Assembly (NCBI GenBank): GCA_947645965.1
Contig: CANSES010000026.1
Location: 1 to 16,525 of the forward strand
Length of the DNA stretch: 16,525 nt
Direction of reading: 5' to 3'
DNA from: an uncultured Enterorhabdus sp.
GTDB taxonomy: Bacteria; Actinomycetota; Coriobacteriia; Coriobacteriales; Eggerthellaceae
A model generated the notes under the pieces. It ran no database searches, was not told the origin of the DNA, and saw only the letters and a program-made list of their open reading frames with translations. Below, piece by piece: positions 13,363 to 16,525 of this stretch. The position numbers were made by a program, and so were the translations under genes. Each line of letters starts with the position of its first letter. The first letter of the stretch is position 1.

Positions 13363-13663
13363 GGTCCTTCCCTCCCCCGGCCGACTACGGCTCGCTCTCC
13401 CCGTCGCCCGCGCGCCCGTGGCCGCGGGCGGTACATCGCCTTCCATTATATCGGGCCGCGCGGGTAGCCGCCGCACCGAGAAGGGGCCGAAACGGCCCCG
13501 CGGGGCCTCTGGGTGAGAAACCACCCAAACTGGATGAGGTCTGCGGCCTGCGCAAAGGCTAGGATGCGAAGGGCAGCCGGACGATCGTGCCACGGTGGCC
13601 GCCGCGCCATCGCCGGCCGGCCCGGCTGCGCGCAACCGTACATCCTGGAGGGAAGGAAGCACT
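13363..13663. promoter_or_regulatory. Divergent control region between LuxR regulator and flavin reductase
   Basis: A 301-base gap. Reading leftward, a perfect TATAAT (13450-13445) lies about 83 bases before the LuxR ATG. Next to it, GGGGCC (13483-13488)/GGCCCC (13494-13499) and GGGTG (13511-13515)/CACCC (13522-13526) form two consecutive hairpins without T-runs. A further palindrome, GCCACGGTGGC, lies near 13590-13600. No clear promoter boxes are visible for the reductase on the plus strand; TAGGAT (13560-13565) is the best -10 candidate but lacks a -35, consistent with activator dependence. Confidence 0.5.
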
Positions 13664-15400
13664 ATGAGAGCAAACGTCGATCGCCGCGGATTCGTCAAAG
13701 GCGCCGCCCTGGGCGCGGCCGGCTTGGTCGCCACCGGCGCTCTGGCCGCCTGCGCCGCCCCGGCCCCCAAGGCCGAGGAGGCCCCGGCCTCCGACAGCCT
13801 GGCCGCCACGGGCGAGGCGGTGAACGCCGCCGAGCAGCCCTGGGCCTTCGAGATCGCGCCCGAGTCCATCGCCGACGATCAGATCACCGCCACGGAAGAG
13901 GCCGAGGTGGTCGTGGTGGGCGGCGGCATGGCCGGCATGGTCACGGCCGCGTCCTGCGCCGAGAACGGACTGAAGGTCATCCTCATCAGCGCGTCGGAGG
14001 CTCCCGTGTCCCGCGGCGGCTCCAACAACGGCGTGTATTCCAAGGTGATGGAGCAGATGGGCTTGCCGCGCATGGACCCCACCTGGTTCTACCGCATGCA
14101 GTACGCGGCCAACGGCGGCAACTTCCGCCCCGAGCTGTGGTACAAGTTCTACAACCACTCCGAAGAGGCCATCAACTGGATCATCGACATCGCCGCCAAC
14201 GCGGGCATCAAGACCACCATCGAGTCGGGCCCCGAATATAAGGAAGGCGACCCCATGTTCACCCCCGCCGCGGCCCACGCCTTCTACGTGAACGACGAGG
14301 AGCTGAAGGGCAAGGTGGGCACCGGCGAGCCCCATATCGCCGCCGAACTGGGTCGCTACATCGCCGAGGATCTGGGCGTGACCGTGCATTGGAAGACCAA
14401 GGGCGAGCAACTGGTGCGCGGCGGCGCGGCCAACGGCACCACCGGGCGCGTGGAAGCGGTCATCGCATCCGATGAGAGCGGCGCCTTCACCAAGTATGTG
14501 GGCACCAAGGCCGTGGTCATGGCCACCGGCGACTTCTCCCACGACCGCGACATGATGGAGAAGTACTGCCCCCAGGCCGTGGAGCTGTGCGACTTCACCA
14601 CGGAAGTGAACTACGACCAGGGCCTGTGGATGGGCGGCCTCATGCCCGGCGACGGTCACAAGATGGAGCTGTGGGTGGGCGGCGCCTGGCAGAAGGAGCC
14701 GAACAACATCATGCTGGGCCGCCCCAACCTGCCCGGCGACCAGCCCTACACGAGCCACACGGGCCTCATGGTGGACAAGGACGGCCGCCGCTTCATGAAC
14801 GAGGACGTGCTGGGCGGCTTCGCCTGCGCCACCATCATGCACCTGCCCGAAAAGACCGCCTACTGCATCTGGGGCCAGAACCGCGCCGAGGCCGGCGGCC
14901 CCTGGGGCGCCATCAACTTCGTCCACGGCGAGTACTTCACCACCCAGGAGGTCATCGACCGCTGGGACAACGACACCGACGGCTTCAACATCGTGAAGGC
15001 CGACACCCGCGAGGAAGTGATCGCCCAGCTGGGTCTGCCCGCCGAGACCATCGACACCATCGAACGCTACAACGGCATGTGCGCCGCCGGCGTGGACACC
15101 GACTTCTACAAGACCGCCGACAAGCTCATCCCCATCGGCGAGGGCGACGGCCCCTTCTACGGCGCCGCCTTCACCCCCGGCTTCCTCACGTCTTTGGGCG
15201 GCCTGCGCACCGACGCTCATCTGCGCGTGTTGGATGCCACCGACACCCCCATCGAGGGCCTCTACAACGCCGGCTGCATGATCGGCAACTTCTACAGCGC
15301 CACCTACACCTTCGCCATGGAGGGCATGAACTACGGCGCCTGCTGCATCACCCTGCCCTACGTCCTCGGCCAGGAACTGGCCTCCGACGAGCTGGCCTAA
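13664..15400 (+). CDS. Tat-exported lipoprotein FAD-binding reductase (fumarate-reductase flavoprotein family)
   Basis: A 578-residue flavoprotein. The N-terminus has a twin-arginine motif (DRRGFVKG, R7-R8), a hydrophobic stretch and a lipobox LAAC with C30, so it should be folded, exported by Tat and lipid-anchored. Mature features are VVVVGGGMAGM (FAD-binding, ~82-92), SRGGSNNGVYS (117-126), VVMATGDFSHD (FAD contact), DKDGRRFMNE, SLGGLRTDAHLRVLD (510-524) and IEGLYNAGCMIGNFY near the C-terminus. Relatives reduce C=C bonds of fumarate, urocanate and plant or host phenolics as electron acceptors. The arginine usually found a few residues after the RFxNE motif in fumarate/urocanate reductases is not evident, so the substrate is open. 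There is no haem or FMN domain, hence an external electron donor. AGGAAG precedes the ATG; divergent from the membrane LuxR regulator. Confidence 0.9.
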   Translation: MRANVDRRGFVKGAALGAAGLVATGALAACAAPAPKAEEAPASDSLAATGEAVNAAEQPWAFEIAPESIADDQITATEEAEVVVVGGGMAGMVTAASCAENGLKVILISASEAPVSRGGSNNGVYSKVMEQMGLPRMDPTWFYRMQYAANGGNFRPELWYKFYNHSEEAINWIIDIAANAGIKTTIESGPEYKEGDPMFTPAAAHAFYVNDEELKGKVGTGEPHIAAELGRYIAEDLGVTVHWKTKGEQLVRGGAANGTTGRVEAVIASDESGAFTKYVGTKAVVMATGDFSHDRDMMEKYCPQAVELCDFTTEVNYDQGLWMGGLMPGDGHKMELWVGGAWQKEPNNIMLGRPNLPGDQPYTSHTGLMVDKDGRRFMNEDVLGGFACATIMHLPEKTAYCIWGQNRAEAGGPWGAINFVHGEYFTTQEVIDRWDNDTDGFNIVKADTREEVIAQLGLPAETIDTIERYNGMCAAGVDTDFYKTADKLIPIGEGDGPFYGAAFTPGFLTSLGGLRTDAHLRVLDATDTPIEGLYNAGCMIGNFYSATYTFAMEGMNYGACCITLPYVLGQELASDELA

Positions 15401-15435
15401 GCTGCTGCACTGAACCAGCCAGAAGCCCCTCCAAC

Positions 15436-15470
15436 ACAAGGGCCCGCGAGATGATCTCGCGGGCCCTTGT
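15436..15470. terminator. Strong bidirectional terminator between reductase and leuS
   Basis: A perfect 16-base stem (15436-15451 with 15455-15470; core GGGCCCGCGAGA) around a 3-base loop lies midway between the convergent stops at 15400 and 15492. Flanking bases are TGCATT on the plus side and GTTGG on the minus side, so T-runs are poor, but stem strength and position make it the likely shared end of both transcripts. Confidence 0.8.
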
Positions 15471-15491
15471 TGCATTCAATATGTTCGAACG

Positions 15492-16525
15492 TTACACGGC
15501 CACGACGTTCACGAGGCGGCCGGGCACATAGACTTCCTTCTTCACCGACTTGCCCTCGATGGCGGCGGCCACGGCCTCGCGGGCGGCGGCCAGCACGTCG
15601 GCCTCGGGGGCGTCGGCAGCCACCAGGATACGGGCCTTCACCTTGCCGCAGATCTGCACGGCCAGCTCCACCTCGTCGGCGCGGGCCTGCTCGGGGTCGA
15701 AGGTGGGCCAGGGCTCGCCGTAGAGGAAGCCCTCGCGGCCAAGGGCCTCGCGCCACAGCTCGTCGGTGATGTGCGGCGCGATGGGGGCCATGAGCTTCAC
15801 GAGGGTCTCGGCCACCTCGGCGTCCAGGGCCCGATGGTCGGGGCAGGCGACGCGCACGTCGGGGCTGAAGGCGCGCAGGTACTCGCCGGCGGCGTTGGAC
15901 AGCTCCATGATGGCGGCGATGGCGGTGTTGAAGTTGTTGCGCTCAATGTCGGCGCTCACCTTCTGCACCACGCGATGGCGCTCGCGATTCAGCTTCTGGG
16001 CCAGCTTCACCGCCATCTCGGGCTCGGGCGCAGCCATGAACAGCGTCTCGTCGCCGGCCTTGCCGGCGAGGTCGTGCACCTGGCGCCACAGGCGGTTCAG
16101 GAACTTGTACATGCCCGGCAGGCCGTCGTCGTTCCACAGCTTCTCCTTCTCGGGCGGCCCGAGGAAGAGGGTGTAGGAGCGCACGGCATCGGCGCCGTAC
16201 TCGGCAATGATGGCCTCGGGCGAGACCACGTTGCCCTTGGACTTGCTCATTACCTCGCCGTGGGCATCCAGCACCATGCCCTGGCACAGCAGGTTGGTGA
16301 AGGGCTCGTCGAAGTCGAGTAGCCCCAAATCGCGCAGGACCTTCGTGAAGAAGCGGCTGTAGAGCAGGTGCAGGATGGCGTGCTCGATGCCGCCGATGTA
16401 CTGGTCCACAGGCATCCAGCCGTTGGCCTTGGCGGGGTCGAAGGGACTGTGCTCGTTGTGCGGGTCGGTATAGCGCATGTAGTACCAGCTGGAGCACGTG
16501 AAGGTGTCCATGGTGTCGGTCTCGC
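15492..16525 (-). CDS. leuS: Leucyl-tRNA synthetase, C-terminal part (cut by window edge)
   Basis: Charges tRNA-Leu with leucine in the cytosol. About 344 C-terminal residues are present and the frame is open to the right edge; the internal Met at 16511 is not the start, since ETDT precedes it in frame as in complete enzymes. Signatures are [35 protein letters not shown], the KMSKS-type catalytic loop [16 protein letters not shown], then the helical anticodon-binding domain (for example [15 protein letters not shown]) and the small C-terminal domain beginning [11 protein letters not shown]. The wording is bacterial. It is convergent with the reductase, separated by a strong terminator. Confidence 0.97.
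   Translation of the reverse strand, partial: ETDTMDTFTCSSWYYMRYTDPHNEHSPFDPAKANGWMPVDQYIGGIEHAILHLLYSRFFTKVLRDLGLLDFDEPFTNLLCQGMVLDAHGEVMSKSKGNVVSPEAIIAEYGADAVRSYTLFLGPPEKEKLWNDDGLPGMYKFLNRLWRQVHDLAGKAGDETLFMAAPEPEMAVKLAQKLNRERHRVVQKVSADIERNNFNTAIAAIMELSNAAGEYLRAFSPDVRVACPDHRALDAEVAETLVKLMAPIAPHITDELWREALGREGFLYGEPWPTFDPEQARADEVELAVQICGKVKARILVAADAPEADVLAAAREAVAAAIEGKSVKKEVYVPGRLVNVVAV

Noticed and set aside
13363..13869. Upstream extension of the LuxR protein to 668 residues
   Set aside because: The extra N-terminus overlaps the reductase coding start, passes through the probable LuxR promoter and lacks domain character; a good ribosome site precedes the ATG at 13362.
13559..15475. 638-codon open frame antisense to the flavin reductase
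   Set aside because: The opposite frame carries Tat, lipobox, FAD and fumarate-reductase motifs; the antisense translation is Gly/Ala/His-rich with no domain and runs into the terminator.
1..16525. tRNA genes, CRISPR array or insertion sequence
   Set aside because: No cloverleaf-like sequence with CCA-type ends, no regularly spaced identical repeats, and no transposase motif were seen on either strand.

Overview
This window is high-G+C DNA that looks like an anaerobic gut actinobacterium of the Eggerthellaceae (class Coriobacteriia). The main clues are a LuxR-type regulator with about twelve membrane segments, divergent from a Tat-exported lipoprotein flavin reductase (an arrangement typical of Eggerthella, Gordonibacter and relatives), the strong GC bias, and the alanine/glycine-rich protein style. 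The assignment is an inference from gene content and not from a marker-gene comparison.

Layout, left to right. Positions 1-2947 read leftward: an OmpR-type response regulator, a two-helix sensor kinase with almost no external loop, then a Phd/RelE-type toxin-antitoxin cassette with its own palindromic control region, then the start of an ABC-transporter ATPase cut by the window edge. This resembles a Bce-type peptide-sensing/detoxification locus with a toxin-antitoxin cassette between the kinase and the transporter. Positions 3045-6584, also leftward, hold coaBC (coenzyme A synthesis), a phosphoglycerate-dehydrogenase-like enzyme and a TetR regulator. Between the dehydrogenase and coaBC lies a 300-base gap dominated by a ~200-base imperfect inverted repeat. 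Positions 6830-8879 hold a small pRiA4b ORF-3-like protein (+), then leftward a SanA/YdcF-like membrane protein followed by a protein with two internal repeats. Positions 9088-11832 (+) encode a large, apparently cytosolic PAS hybrid histidine kinase with a degenerate N-terminal receiver-like domain. It converges on the membrane LuxR regulator (11863-13362, -), which is divergent from the flavin reductase (13664-15400, +). A strong bidirectional terminator separates the reductase from the 3' part of leuS (-), which runs off the right edge.

How the parts work together. The LuxR/reductase pair is best read as a substrate-sensing regulator controlling an exported electron-acceptor reductase. The substrate cannot be named from sequence, and no electron-donating cytochrome lies in the window. 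The RR/HK/ABC set is a plausible envelope-stress or peptide-resistance module. coaBC and leuS are housekeeping. Several proteins (the sensor kinase, CoaBC and the two-repeat protein) carry long Ala/Gly/Pro-rich insertions at or near domain boundaries.

The most unusual items are the ~200-base inverted repeat at 4691-4896, the palindrome cluster with a shared motif in front of the toxin-antitoxin genes, the ~45-residue insertion in the kinase ATP lid, and the soluble pseudo-receiver hybrid kinase. No tRNA, rRNA, CRISPR array or transposase was seen.
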